Shown piece after piece: positions 1 to 8,895 of a stretch of 64,000 nucleotides of DNA; position 1 is the stretch's first letter, and the number at the start of each line of letters is the position of its first letter. A program made the position numbers and the translations under genes. The stretch covers positions 1 through 64,000 of the forward strand of contig NZ_JAOZEW010000025.1 in the NCBI RefSeq assembly GCF_025847235.1. Reading direction: 5' to 3'. Source of the stretch: Flavobacterium shii. Its GTDB lineage: Bacteria; Bacteroidota; Bacteroidia; Flavobacteriales; Flavobacteriaceae. The notes beneath the pieces were generated by a model, which made no database searches, was not told where the DNA came from, and saw only the letters and a program-made list of their open reading frames with translations.

Positions 1-226
1 GCGCCAAGTCGCAAAGTTTACTTTTCATTTCACCATGTAAGTAATATAAGTTCATTTAAGTTGGACTAAAAAAATCCCGCTTTTAAATTTTAAAAACTAA
101 CATTTATTTTTTCTTTGCGACTTGCGTCTTTGCGAGAAAAACATCTATAATGGGTTTGTAAAACTTAATTTTTCTTGATCTCTTAATGGTAAAACACTTT
201 TTTAAAAACCTTTTAAAAAATAAAAA
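1..226. repeat. Intergenic micro-repeat region at the window edge
   Basis: No gene is visible here. The stretch contains GCAAAG/GTCGC-type words near its left edge (about 1-20), and the opposite orientation, CTTTGCGACTTGCG followed by CTTTGCG, at about 113-139. The two sides could pair in a hairpin. Such words built on 'GCAAAGTCGCAAAG' are common between flavobacterial genes. Whatever lies left of base 1 is not visible. Confidence 0.5.
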
Positions 227-784
227 TCAATACAAAACAGTAACGTCGATTTCTCTTGTTACGGTATTTATGGTAATGATTTTGAAGTCGAAATTTTCGA
301 TATTAATTTGTTCTTGAATTAATTGTCGGATATTCTGATTATTCAAAGAAAAGTCATTTCCCAGGCTTACTTTTACATCAACCGTGTTAAGATATTTGGA
401 TGCTTTTTTGTTTACTAAAACAGAAGCTATGATGTAAAATCCAATGATTATGAACTGAAAGAAAAGCAAGACTTCTATTTTTTCAAATGGATACATAATA
501 TCCAAAATAGAAAGTGTAATTGTTGCAAACAGAAAGATTATAGCATTTACAGTAAAGGTTTGGGTTCTAAATCTTAGAATAGAAAAAATAGCAAATAAGC
601 CAAAGCCAATCCCTACTCCTATTTCGATTCTTGTAAATAAATAACACAAAGAAAAAGTACATAACCCAACAATAACCATTAATGGATTAATTGTTTCATT
701 ATCTTTTCTGTTCGAAAAAAAGTATAAAACCAATATTGAGAAAAACAACAATACAAACCTTCCGAAAAGTTCTTGTAAATCCAT
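227..784 (-). CDS. DUF4956 domain-containing membrane protein
   Basis: This 185-residue protein has about five hydrophobic segments in its first 130 residues and a soluble C-terminal tail. The stretch GFGLFAIFSILRFRTQT and the following membrane segment match what I remember of DUF4956 proteins, which carry a GFAFGLFAIFGILRYRT-like motif. Family members often sit near VTC-type polyphosphate or CotH genes, but none is visible here, so the role is unknown. It starts with ATG at 784. It lies on the same strand as the MORN-type gene upstream, with a 47-bp gap. An inner-membrane location is inferred. Confidence 0.75.
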   Translation of the reverse strand: MDLQELFGRFVLLFFSILVLYFFSNRKDNETINPLMVIVGLCTFSLCYLFTRIEIGVGIGFGLFAIFSILRFRTQTFTVNAIIFLFATITLSILDIMYPFEKIEVLLFFQFIIIGFYIIASVLVNKKASKYLNTVDVKVSLGNDFSLNNQNIRQLIQEQINIENFDFKIITINTVTREIDVTVLY

Positions 785-831
785 ATGAATCTATTAGTTA
801 AGATTCAAATTTAACAAATTTATCTTTTGCT

Positions 832-1557
832 TTATTTTTTTTTCTTCTCGACTTTATCCGAAGTTTTGTTTGTATTTTTTGGATCGCTCATATTGATTTC
901 TTTTACTAGTTTTCCTTTTTCGAAAAACTGCCAATTACCCGATTTTTTTCCATTTACAAACATCCCTTTTGAAGCTACAGTTCCGTCTGCGTTATTAAAA
1001 ACAGCTTCTCCATTGTATTCATTATTTTTATAGTTTAGCAGTTCTAAGATTGTTCCGTTTTCGGCATATCTTTTATAAACTCCTTCTTTTATACCGTTTT
1101 TATAATTCATTTCCTCAGCAATTTTCCCATTTGGATAAAAAACCGAACGTAAACCATTTAACTTTCCTTTGCTGTAATTCTCGATTGTCATTACAACTGG
1201 AGAAGCTTGGTGATAGTATTTCCATTCGCCTTCAAAAAGCTTATTAACTACTTTTCCTTCGCTAACTTTATTTTTATTCTGATCATAAAAAATGGTATAA
1301 GCACTCCCGTCATTAGCACTAAAATCTCTCATAGCAATTACACTAGCTGCTTTGGTATCATCATAAAATTTAAAAACACCAGTTTCCTTACCATGACTAA
1401 AAGTTCCTTCGTAGCGGGTTCTTTTTGATTCTTCATAAATCCCTTTCCAAAGTCCGTCCTTTTTTCCATCTGCGTCCAACTTATTCTGGCTAGCTTGTGC
1501 ATTTATAAAAAACGCATTCAACAAAACCAATCCGAGTAGTATTCTTTTACAAATCAT
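832..1557 (-). CDS. Secreted MORN-repeat / YwqK-like protein
   Basis: The 241-residue product begins with a Sec signal peptide (cleavage near AFFINAQA). The rest is a series of MORN-like repeats of the form 'YKNGIKEGVYKRY' or 'FVNGKKSGNWQFF', alternating Gly and aromatic residues about every 22 residues. The C-terminus is lysine-rich. Such proteins are often annotated as YwqK-family antitoxins because of the repeat alone. No toxin gene is nearby and the signal peptide argues against an antitoxin role. It lies 100 bp downstream of yidC, behind a terminator-like hairpin. Its function is unknown; a periplasmic or envelope structural role is plausible. Confidence 0.8.
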   Translation of the reverse strand: MICKRILLGLVLLNAFFINAQASQNKLDADGKKDGLWKGIYEESKRTRYEGTFSHGKETGVFKFYDDTKAASVIAMRDFSANDGSAYTIFYDQNKNKVSEGKVVNKLFEGEWKYYHQASPVVMTIENYSKGKLNGLRSVFYPNGKIAEEMNYKNGIKEGVYKRYAENGTILELLNYKNNEYNGEAVFNNADGTVASKGMFVNGKKSGNWQFFEKGKLVKEINMSDPKNTNKTSDKVEKKKK

Positions 1558-1612
1558 TTTATATTCTATTTTAAACCTTAACGAAATAGGTATTAATAAA
1601 TTATGCGGGTAT

Positions 1613-1642
1613 AAAAAAATCCCGATAAATCGAGATTTTTTT
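1613..1642 (-). terminator. Hairpin terminator after yidC
   Basis: Seven A residues plus TC, then CGAT-AA-ATCG, then GA and seven T residues form a near-perfect hairpin, with one mismatch inside the stem. It sits just after the yidC stop and would work in either direction because of the A and T tracts. Confidence 0.75.
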
Positions 1643-1657
1643 ATTTGTAATTTTATA

Positions 1658-3574
1658 TTATTTCTTGCCTTTAGAAGCTTTAGCAGCTTCTTGTTGCTCC
1701 ATAACTTCTTGTAAACGTCTTTGGAACTTACCTTGTTTTTTAGGCTCTTTTAATTTATTTTCTTGTATTTGAGCATGAATTTTATCACTATCTACAATGT
1801 AGTTTTTAATTACAAACATAATTCCGATTGTAATTAAGTTAGAGATAAAGTTATACAAACTCAAACCAGCTCCGTAAGAGTTGAAGAATATCAACATCAT
1901 AAGTGGAGAAACATAAATCATGATTTTCATCATCTTAGCCATATCTGGCATACCTTCTTGTTGAGGAGCAGCCATTTGTTGATCTCCTGACGTCATTTTC
2001 ATGTAAAAGAAAATTGCAATTGCTGCCAAGATTGGGAACAAACTAATATGATCTCCATACATTGGGATGTGGAATGGAAGTTTCACAACCGAGTCAAATG
2101 AAGATAAATCGTCTGCCCAAAGGAAGCTTTTTTGTCTTAGCTCAAAAGCTGATGGGAAGAACTGGAACGAAGCATACATAAACGGTAGTTGTATCAAGGC
2201 TGGAATACATCCCGCCATTGGGTTTACTCCTGCTTTATTATACAGCTTCATTGTTTCTTGCTGTTTCTTCATTGGGTCTTTCTTGAACTTTTCTCCCAAC
2301 TCAGTAATTTCTGGTCGCAACACTTTCATTTTTGCCTGAGACAAGAATGATTTGTAAGTAATTGGCGACATTGCTATTTTTATTATAATTGTAAAAACAA
2401 TAATAGCAATACCTAATGACAATCCAATTGTAGAACTCAAGAATCCGAATAACGGAATAAAAATAAATTTATTAATCCATCCGAAAATCCCCCAACCTAA
2501 TGGAATAATTTTTTCGAAATTTTTATCGTAAGATTTTAATGTTTTATAATCGGCTGGTCCAAAATACCAACTCATTTTATAATCTACTTCTCCGTTAGAA
2601 AAAGCTAAAGGAACTGTTGCCTTAAATTGTTTTATATAATTGGTATCTATTTTTTCATCTTTTACTAAATCGTCAGATTGTAATCTTGATTTTTCGAATG
2701 GCTTATCTGTAGTTAAGATAGTGGTGAAAAAGTGTTGCTTGAAAGCTATATAACTTACTTTTTCAGGTGTTTCTTCTTTCCCTACGCCGTTAGGACTTAC
2801 ATAATTGTACTTTTTATCTCCATATTCATAAAAGATTTCAGCAAAACGTTTTTCTATAGAAACACTTTTTTCATTTCTATTCGTTTTCAAATCCCAAACT
2901 AAATCTAATGGTTTAGACGAATTTAAAACTTTGTTCAATCCTTGAGAACGAATATCAAAACCAACTAAATATTCGTTTGGTTTTAATACATATTTGTACT
3001 CTAAAAATTCATTTGCACCAGCTTTTAAACGCATAGATAATATTTGATCCTCTCCATTTTTTGTTAATGTAGGCTCAAAATATAAATCTTTAGAATTTAA
3101 AGTTCTATTATCTGTAGTTTGTAACTGAATGTTTAAATGAGCATTATTGTCTTTAATCAATTCTACTAATTGTCCTGAATTTTTCTCAAATCTTTTGAAT
3201 CCTTTTAATGTAGCTTCTACTATATAACCACCTTTATTAGCGATTTTTAGTATAATCTTTTCATTTTCGATAGTTGTATAAGCATCTTTTGCAGAAGGAA
3301 GTGTAGCTGAATAAGCAAATCCACCTAATGTTTTTTGCAATTTTGCTAATTGCACGGTATCTCCAGGAGTTGCTGCTACTGGCAAAACTGCAGTTTTAGC
3401 TGTAGCTTGTTTTGATTGAGCCTCTTGTTCTTGTTTTGCAACTAATTCTTTCTTGGCCTTTTCTGCTGCAATTTTTGCTTCAGAAGGTTTGTTTTGATAC
3501 ATTATCCAAATCAAAATACCAAAAATCAATACAAAACCGATAATTGAATTGAGATCAAATTTTTTTTCTTCCAT
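1658..3574 (-). CDS. yidC: Membrane protein insertase YidC
   Basis: YidC inserts proteins into the inner membrane, alone or with SecYEG. The 638-residue protein has an N-terminal membrane anchor (about residues 10-27), a linker rich in Ala, Lys and Gln, and a large periplasmic P1 beta domain to about residue 355. The conserved YidC/Oxa1 domain follows, with membrane segments around GLSLGIAIIVFTIIIKIAMSP, PLMMLIFFNSYGAGLSLY and NLITIGIMFVIKNYIV. The tail is lysine-rich and ends KASKGKK, as is usual for ribosome-contacting YidC proteins. Length and architecture match Bacteroidota YidC. It follows pyrG by 67 bp on the same strand, so the two are probably co-transcribed. Confidence 0.98.
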   Translation of the reverse strand: MEEKKFDLNSIIGFVLIFGILIWIMYQNKPSEAKIAAEKAKKELVAKQEQEAQSKQATAKTAVLPVAATPGDTVQLAKLQKTLGGFAYSATLPSAKDAYTTIENEKIILKIANKGGYIVEATLKGFKRFEKNSGQLVELIKDNNAHLNIQLQTTDNRTLNSKDLYFEPTLTKNGEDQILSMRLKAGANEFLEYKYVLKPNEYLVGFDIRSQGLNKVLNSSKPLDLVWDLKTNRNEKSVSIEKRFAEIFYEYGDKKYNYVSPNGVGKEETPEKVSYIAFKQHFFTTILTTDKPFEKSRLQSDDLVKDEKIDTNYIKQFKATVPLAFSNGEVDYKMSWYFGPADYKTLKSYDKNFEKIIPLGWGIFGWINKFIFIPLFGFLSSTIGLSLGIAIIVFTIIIKIAMSPITYKSFLSQAKMKVLRPEITELGEKFKKDPMKKQQETMKLYNKAGVNPMAGCIPALIQLPFMYASFQFFPSAFELRQKSFLWADDLSSFDSVVKLPFHIPMYGDHISLFPILAAIAIFFYMKMTSGDQQMAAPQQEGMPDMAKMMKIMIYVSPLMMLIFFNSYGAGLSLYNFISNLITIGIMFVIKNYIVDSDKIHAQIQENKLKEPKKQGKFQRRLQEVMEQQEAAKASKGKK

Positions 3575-3641
3575 TATAATTTTTATTCAAAGTTTTATGT
3601 TTGCGTTTCTCCTGTTTTTTAGAAACTTATACAAATACGTA

Positions 3642-5255
3642 TTATTTTTTATGAGCTGTTACCGCAGCAGCTATAAAATTCACAAAAATTGGATGCGGAT
3701 TTGCTACCGTACTTTTGTATTCTGGATGGTATTGTACACCAATAAAAAATGGGTGATCTTTTAATTCTACAATTTCTACCAATCCTGTATCAGGGTTTAC
3801 TCCTGATGCTATTAATCCTGCTTTTTGCAACTCATCTACATACTGGCTGTTGTACTCGTAACGGTGACGGTGACGCTCAGAAATAGTTGTTTTACCGTAA
3901 ATTTTATATGCCAATGAATCTGGTGTAATATCACATTTCCATGCTCCAAGACGCATTGTACCACCTTTATCGGTTACAGTTTTTTGTTCTTCCATTAAAT
4001 TCACAACCGGATGAGGAGTTTTCTCATTCATCTCTGTTGAGTTTGCATCTGCATAACCTAAAATATTACGAGAATATTCGATTATCGACATTTGCATTCC
4101 TAAACAAATTCCGAAAAATGGAACTTTATTTTCACGTGCATAACGCACTGCTTCGATTTTTCCTTCTATTCCTCTTTCTCCAAAACCTGGAGCAACAAGA
4201 ATTCCGTCTAAACCTTTCAATTTGTCTTCTATATTATCAGCATCGATATACTCTGAATGTATAGAAACTACATTTACTTTAGTTTCATTTGAAGCTCCTG
4301 CATGTATAAATGCTTCTAAAATTGATTTGTAGCAATCTTGCATTTCTACATATTTACCAATCAAACCTATATTAATGGTATGCTTTGGATTTTTTAACCT
4401 CTTTAAGAAAGTATTCCAGTTTTTCAAATCCGGGGCTGCTTTCTTAGGTAAATCCAATTTCTTTAAAGCTACTACATCTAATCCTTCTTCTAGCATTAAA
4501 TTAGGCACTTCGTATATTGTTGATGCATCGATAGACTGTATTACAGCTTCTCTCTTTACATTACAGAACAAAGCAAGTTTGTTACGTAATTCATCCGAAA
4601 GTTCGTGTTCTGTTCTACAAACCAAGATATCAGCTTTTATACCGCTTTCCATCAATGTTTTCACAGAGTGTTGTGTTGGTTTTGTTTTTAACTCTCCAGC
4701 AGCAGCCAAATAAGGCACTAATGTTAAGTGAATTACAATTCCGTTATTCTCACCCAATTCCCATACTAACTGACGAACTGACTCTATATAAGGTAATGAC
4801 TCTATATCTCCTACTGTTCCTCCAATTTCGGTAATAACAATATCATAATCACCTGATTTACCTAGCAATTGCATTCTATCTTTAATTTCGTTAGTAATAT
4901 GAGGTACTACTTGTACCGTTTTACCAAGAAATTCTCCTCTTCTCTCTTTTTCAATAACCGAAAGATATACTCTACCAGTAGTTACGTTATTTGCCTGTGA
5001 TGTAGGAACGTTAAGAAAACGCTCATAATGTCCTAAATCCAAATCGGTTTCGGCACCATCATCTGTCACATAACATTCTCCGTGCTCGTACGGATTTAAT
5101 GTACCCGGATCTACATTTATATACGGGTCAAATTTTTGAATTGTTGTGCGATAACCTCTTGCTTGTAACAATTTTGCTAAAGATGCTGCGATAATCCCTT
5201 TTCCTAATGAAGAAGTCACACCACCTGTAACAAAAATATATTTCGTTTGATTCAT
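3642..5255 (-). CDS. pyrG: CTP synthase
   Basis: CTP synthase aminates UTP to CTP using ATP and glutamine, the last step of de novo CTP synthesis. The 537-residue protein starts MNQTKYIFVTGGV with the P-loop GGVTSSLGKG at residues 11-20. The class I glutamine amidotransferase domain has its nucleophile in GICLGMQ near residue 383 and the His-Glu pair in GVQYHPEYKS near the C-terminus. An in-frame upstream start at 5297 would add 14 Asn-rich residues. I chose 5255 because the protein then begins at the family's normal N-terminus and has the usual length. yidC follows 67 bp downstream. Confidence 0.98.
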   Translation of the reverse strand: MNQTKYIFVTGGVTSSLGKGIIAASLAKLLQARGYRTTIQKFDPYINVDPGTLNPYEHGECYVTDDGAETDLDLGHYERFLNVPTSQANNVTTGRVYLSVIEKERRGEFLGKTVQVVPHITNEIKDRMQLLGKSGDYDIVITEIGGTVGDIESLPYIESVRQLVWELGENNGIVIHLTLVPYLAAAGELKTKPTQHSVKTLMESGIKADILVCRTEHELSDELRNKLALFCNVKREAVIQSIDASTIYEVPNLMLEEGLDVVALKKLDLPKKAAPDLKNWNTFLKRLKNPKHTINIGLIGKYVEMQDCYKSILEAFIHAGASNETKVNVVSIHSEYIDADNIEDKLKGLDGILVAPGFGERGIEGKIEAVRYARENKVPFFGICLGMQMSIIEYSRNILGYADANSTEMNEKTPHPVVNLMEEQKTVTDKGGTMRLGAWKCDITPDSLAYKIYGKTTISERHRHRYEYNSQYVDELQKAGLIASGVNPDTGLVEIVELKDHPFFIGVQYHPEYKSTVANPHPIFVNFIAAAVTAHKK

Positions 5256-5294
5256 TCTGTTGTTGTTTGTATTGTAGTTGTGTAAAAAACGTGG

Positions 5295-5302
5295 CAAAAA
5301 TA
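5295..5302 (-). promoter_or_regulatory. Putative -7 element of the pyrG promoter
   Basis: On the minus strand this reads TATTTTTG, a full match to the Bacteroidota -7 consensus TAnnTTTG. It lies 39 bp upstream of the chosen pyrG ATG. I found no TTG at the usual -33 distance, so this is a weak prediction. Confidence 0.4.
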
Positions 5303-5329
5303 GTGAATAAAATTGGATTATTAGAATTT

Positions 5330-5716
5330 TATCCTAGACTTCTTAGATTTATAGACTTGCTTAGATATCTTAGATTTTCAGACTACTTAGACTGACTTAG
5401 ATTATTAGATTACTTAGCGTTTTAGACTAACTTAGATTTTTAGACAACTTAGACTTTCTTAGACTGACTTATATATTTGGGCTTCTTGATTTTTGGACTC
5501 TTAGATTTTTAGACTAATAAATTATAATAATCCTAAAAAGTATTTCGACTTTCATAATTAAACTTTAAAGTGGAATGTAAAAGTTGAAGTTTATAGGATA
5601 AGTAAATAGTATAACATATACTCTATAATAGTATATAATCTAGATGATATAAAAAGTCTAAAATTCTAAGCCAGTCTAAGCCAGTCTAAGTTGTCTAATA
5701 ATCTAAGAAGTCTAAA
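5330..5716. repeat. Inverted array of degenerate TTAGA words
   Basis: Positions 5340-5515 carry about thirteen copies of TTAGA, often inside TTAGACT or CTTAGATT, spaced roughly 9-20 bp. Positions 5655-5716 carry about seven copies of the reverse complement TCTAA, as in GCCAGTCTAAGCCAGTCTAA. A gene-free AT-rich stretch of about 140 bp separates the two halves, which could fold back on each other. The last unit supplies the TAG stop codon of the next minus-strand gene. There are no unique spacers of constant length, so this is not a CRISPR array. Confidence 0.8.
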
Positions 5717-6056
5717 TCATTACTAAATTATAGAATGAAAAAATGAAAAGTGCAACACTGAAGACTATATCAAAAGTCAAAACTAATTTAAAGTTTGAAA
5801 ACTTAAGTATCTTATTAATGAGAAAACGAGCTATTAACTGAATAAGGGAAAAAGAGAAAATTTTCAAACTATAGGAATTATAAGCAATTGCTTCTTCGAA
5901 GTTTAAATTTAGTATTTGAGAAAATGCTCTTGTTAACCCTCGACTTTTGCAATAACTTAATGACATACCTTCACAAGAGGAACGTATTCCAAAATTTAAA
6001 AATGAGGATAAATAACAATAAAAAAAGACAAGCATAATTATTATAATAAAAATCAT
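5712..6056 (-). CDS. DUF2752-like small membrane protein
   Basis: This 114-residue protein has an N-terminal membrane segment, a central motif YCKSRGLTRAFSQILNLNF followed by an Ala/Asn-rich stretch, and two more membrane segments. The motif resembles the DUF2752 signature (CPGCGLTRA, then NP), but the CPGC part is changed to CKSR, so a metal- or redox-type cysteine pair is lost. Members of this family often sit beside DUF4190- or TM2-type genes, as here. Its stop codon lies inside the last TTAGA-array unit. Its function is unknown. Confidence 0.6.
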   Translation of the reverse strand: MIFIIIIMLVFFYCYLSSFLNFGIRSSCEGMSLSYCKSRGLTRAFSQILNLNFEEAIAYNSYSLKIFSFSLIQLIARFLINKILKFSNFKLVLTFDIVFSVALFIFSFYNLVMI

Positions 6057-6166
6057 GTTGATCCTTTTGTATGAATCTATTTCGTAAAAAGGTTTTGTTT
6101 CTACAAAAAATTATTCTTTTGATTCTTCAACTTTAAGTGAGTCAGCTGTTATTTTAATGCTATTAC

Positions 6167-6483
6167 CTAAAAAAAAATCTTGGATTTTAATCCCACATTA
6201 CGAACAATGCGATAAGATAACCCCATAATTAATGAAAAAATAACTGCAAATATTAGTGCAACGATTCCTAAAATCAAACTTACTACTGCCAATACAGCTG
6301 GAGCATTTGCTCTTTTGCCTGAGACAAACCAATTGAGACAAAAACTATTGCTAGAATTCCTCCAATTATCCCCAATATACCGAAGCAAGGTATAAAAGCA
6401 ACCATAATAGACAATATTCCTATTATTAAAGCTGCAACACTCATATTTTGACCTGTATTTGGCTGTTGAAAATTATTCTCCAT
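6167..6483 (-). pseudogene. DUF4190-like membrane protein gene, frameshifted
   Basis: Two overlapping reading frames encode the halves of one small membrane protein. The first frame starts at 6483 (MENNFQQPNTGQ), has two hydrophobic segments, and runs to GLSQAK. It then leaves frame into a short junk tail. The second frame continues RANAPAVLAVVSLILGI with the next membrane segment and stops at 6167. The break lies at a run of four A residues on the minus strand (6313-6316). One extra A would restore a 105-residue protein typical of DUF4190 / CCC-motif proteins. It could be a real mutation, a sequencing error in a homopolymer, or less likely ribosomal slippage. Confidence 0.7.
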
Positions 6484-6502
6484 GCATTTTTTTGCTAATT
6501 TA

Positions 6503-6739
6503 TTATTTCAAAGGCTTGGGATATTGCTTTTTGATATTTCTAATCAACTCTTCTAAACCGTTAAGTTTTAACTCATAGACAAGTGCAAGTTGTTGCCCTA
6601 ATTCACCATTAGGAAACCCTTTGTTATGATACCAAACAACATAATATTCAGGAAGTTCAATTAAGAATCGTCCTTCGTATTTCCCAAAAGGCATTTTGGT
6701 GTGAGCTAATTTTATGAGAAGTTTTTTGTCTGGTTCCAT
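6503..6739 (-). CDS. DUF3820 family protein
   Basis: The 78-residue product contains the DUF3820 pattern: MPFGKYEGRFLIELPEYYV, then W and a G-P-F-P-like turn, then a C-terminal helix ending LIRNIKKQYPKPLK. The family is small and cytosolic, sometimes labelled 'putative quorum-sensing-regulated virulence factor', with no firm function. It starts with ATG at 6739, just beyond the terminator of the amino-sugar operon. It is followed by the DUF4190-like pseudogene on the same strand, 19 bp away. Confidence 0.85.
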   Translation of the reverse strand: MEPDKKLLIKLAHTKMPFGKYEGRFLIELPEYYVVWYHNKGFPNGELGQQLALVYELKLNGLEELIRNIKKQYPKPLK

Positions 6740-6750
6740 TTTTTTTTAAT

Positions 6751-6800
6751 AAAAAAGAAGCAAGAAAAAAGAATATAGATTTATTCTCTCTTCTTGCTTC
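6751..6800 (-). terminator. Intrinsic terminator of the amino-sugar operon
   Basis: Read on the minus strand, GAAGCAAGAA (6800-6791) pairs with TTCTTGCTTC (6766-6757). An inner AGAATA/TATTCT pair (6787-6782 with 6775-6770) extends the structure, and a run of six T follows (6756-6751). It lies between the nagB-like stop and the DUF3820 start. Confidence 0.85.
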
Positions 6801-6923
6801 TATTGAATGCAAAGCTATTATTATTTTTCTTTTATTTTACCACAGATCTCAAAAATAGTTTACAATATCAGTTACAGTTTACAACTTAGAAACTGACTGC
6901 TTACTGAGACTAAAAACTGAAAT

Positions 6924-8852
6924 CTAATAGTGCCATCTCACGAAAGCTTCCATAGCAGCGTAGCGTGATAAACCTAATTGGTTGTATAATTCTGCAGTTT
7001 CAGCATTTCTGTCTTCGGCTCTTTGCCAGAACTCACGTGCATCTGACCCTTGGAATACAACTCCATCTTTTTGAGATTGGTGTTTAAATATTCCGTGTCT
7101 TTTTGCTAATACTTGATCAGGACTCATTGGTACTGCCATTTCTACCTCGTCAATTCCCCATTCTTGCCAAGCTCCACGGTATAACCATAACCAGCAATCA
7201 TCCATAAATGGTTTTGGCTTCAAGGCTTTCACAGCTTCAAAAATAGCATCCAGACAAACTTTGTGTGTTCCGTGTGGATCTGCTAAATCTCCTGCTGCAT
7301 ATATTTGATGTGGTTTGATTTTTTCGATTAAAGCCATGGTAAGTTGAATATCTTCTTCTCCAATTGGTTTTTTCTCGATTGTTCCTGTTTCATAAAATGG
7401 AAGCTCCATAAAATGAATTTGTTCGTCTGGCAAACCTACAAAATGACTTGTTGAGCGTGCTTCTCCTTTTCTGATTAATCCTTTTATATAACGAACTTCT
7501 GGAATATCAATTTCACTATTCTTTTTGTTTATCAAGAATGTTACTGCTTTTTGATAGATATTATCTGCTTCTGGGCTTTTTATTCCGAATTTCTCGTTGT
7601 AATCAATTACGAATCTTGCAAAACGCAACGCTTCATCATCTGCTACAGCAATATTACCCGAAGTTTGATATGCGACATGAACTTCATGTCCTTGTTGTTG
7701 CAATCTCATAAAAGTACCTCCCATGCTAATGATATCATCATCTGGATGTGGACTAAAAATCAATACACGTTTTCTTGCTGGCTCAGCTCTTTCTGGTCTG
7801 TTGGTGTCATCTGCATTTGGTTTACCTCCTGGCCATCCCGTAATTGTATTCTGTAATTTATTAAATATCTTAATATTGATATCGTATGCTGGTCCAGAAT
7901 CTGCCAATAAGTCGCTCATTCCGTTTTCGATATAATCGGCATCGGTAAGCATTAAGATTGGTTTCTTTAAATCTAGTGCTAATCCTAAAACTGCTTTACG
8001 AGTTAATTTATCTGTCCAAACAATTTTCTCTACTAACCATGGTCTGTTGATTCTTGTTAGTTTTGATGAGGCTTCTTTGTCCAAAACAAAAACAACATTG
8101 CTATGTTCTTGCAAAAATGACGCAGGAATTCTATTGGTAACTTCTCCTTCTACAGATTTTCTTACTACGTCTGCTTTTCCTTCTCCCCAAGCCAATAAAA
8201 TAACTTGTTTAGCTTCCATTATCTTTTTTACTCCAAGTGTAATAGCTGTTCTTGGTGTATTGTTTAATCCAAAAAAGTCTTTACTTGCAGCAACTCTGGT
8301 AATATGATCTAATGCTACTAATCTTGTTTTTGAGTTTTGTAATGAACCGGACTCATTGAATCCGATATGTCCGTTTGCTCCAATTCCAAGAACTTGTAGA
8401 TCGATTCCGCCCAGAGCTTCTATTTTAGCTTCGTAATCTGCGCAATAATCTGCTATTTCTTCTTTTGTCAAAAGTCCGTCTGGAATATGATAATTTTCAG
8501 GTAAAATATCTACTTGATCCATTAACAATTCTTTCATGAATCTCACGTAACTATTTACAGAATCTGGTTCCATAGGATAGTATTCGTCAAGATTAAAAGT
8601 GATTACGTTTTTAAAACTCAATCCTTCTTCTTTGTGCAAACGTACTAGTTCGGCATATAAACCTTTTGGAGAAGATCCCGTTGCTAATCCTAAAACACAT
8701 GATTCATTATTCTCCTGTTTTGACTTGATAAGTGCTGCAATTTGTTTTGCAACTGCCTTAGATGCTTCGGTTGAATTTTCAAAAACTACCGTGTCAATAT
8801 TTTCGAATCTTTTTTCGAAACCTGTCGCCTTATCTATAGAACTTTTTAACAT
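6924..8852 (-). CDS. nagB: Glucosamine-6-phosphate deaminase fused to a PIG-L deacetylase domain
   Basis: Residues 1 to about 290 form a NagB domain (glucosamine-6-P to fructose-6-P plus ammonia). It has LATGSSP (56-62), NLDEY (87-91) and GIGANGHIGFNES (157-169), which carry the phosphate-loop and catalytic residues. Residues from about 360 to 642 form a PIG-L/LmbE deacetylase domain with the zinc motif HPDDD (369-373). The fusion of about 640 residues is widespread in Bacteroidota. The second domain could remove the acetyl group from GlcNAc- or GalNAc-derived sugars, making a separate NagA unnecessary, but that is an inference. It is the last gene of the operon, 43 bp after the transporter and just before a terminator. 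Confidence 0.95.
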   Translation of the reverse strand: MLKSSIDKATGFEKRFENIDTVVFENSTEASKAVAKQIAALIKSKQENNESCVLGLATGSSPKGLYAELVRLHKEEGLSFKNVITFNLDEYYPMEPDSVNSYVRFMKELLMDQVDILPENYHIPDGLLTKEEIADYCADYEAKIEALGGIDLQVLGIGANGHIGFNESGSLQNSKTRLVALDHITRVAASKDFFGLNNTPRTAITLGVKKIMEAKQVILLAWGEGKADVVRKSVEGEVTNRIPASFLQEHSNVVFVLDKEASSKLTRINRPWLVEKIVWTDKLTRKAVLGLALDLKKPILMLTDADYIENGMSDLLADSGPAYDINIKIFNKLQNTITGWPGGKPNADDTNRPERAEPARKRVLIFSPHPDDDIISMGGTFMRLQQQGHEVHVAYQTSGNIAVADDEALRFARFVIDYNEKFGIKSPEADNIYQKAVTFLINKKNSEIDIPEVRYIKGLIRKGEARSTSHFVGLPDEQIHFMELPFYETGTIEKKPIGEEDIQLTMALIEKIKPHQIYAAGDLADPHGTHKVCLDAIFEAVKALKPKPFMDDCWLWLYRGAWQEWGIDEVEMAVPMSPDQVLAKRHGIFKHQSQKDGVVFQGSDAREFWQRAEDRNAETAELYNQLGLSRYAAMEAFVRWHY

Positions 8853-8895
8853 TATTCGCTTCTTTTTTTATTTACTTTATTTATTTATTTCGTCT

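Noticed and set aside
832..1557. YwqK-type antitoxin of a toxin-antitoxin pair
   Set aside because: The protein has a signal peptide and no small toxin gene lies beside it; the annotation rests on MORN-like repeats alone.
5330..5716. Possible CRISPR array
   Set aside because: The repeats are only 5-9 bp, irregularly spaced and in two opposite orientations, with no constant-length spacers and no cas genes nearby.
6308..6320. Programmed -1 frameshift in the DUF4190-like gene
   Set aside because: The local sequence GCAAAAGAG lacks a full X XXY YYZ slippery heptamer, and I saw no clear downstream structure; a one-base deletion in the A run is simpler.
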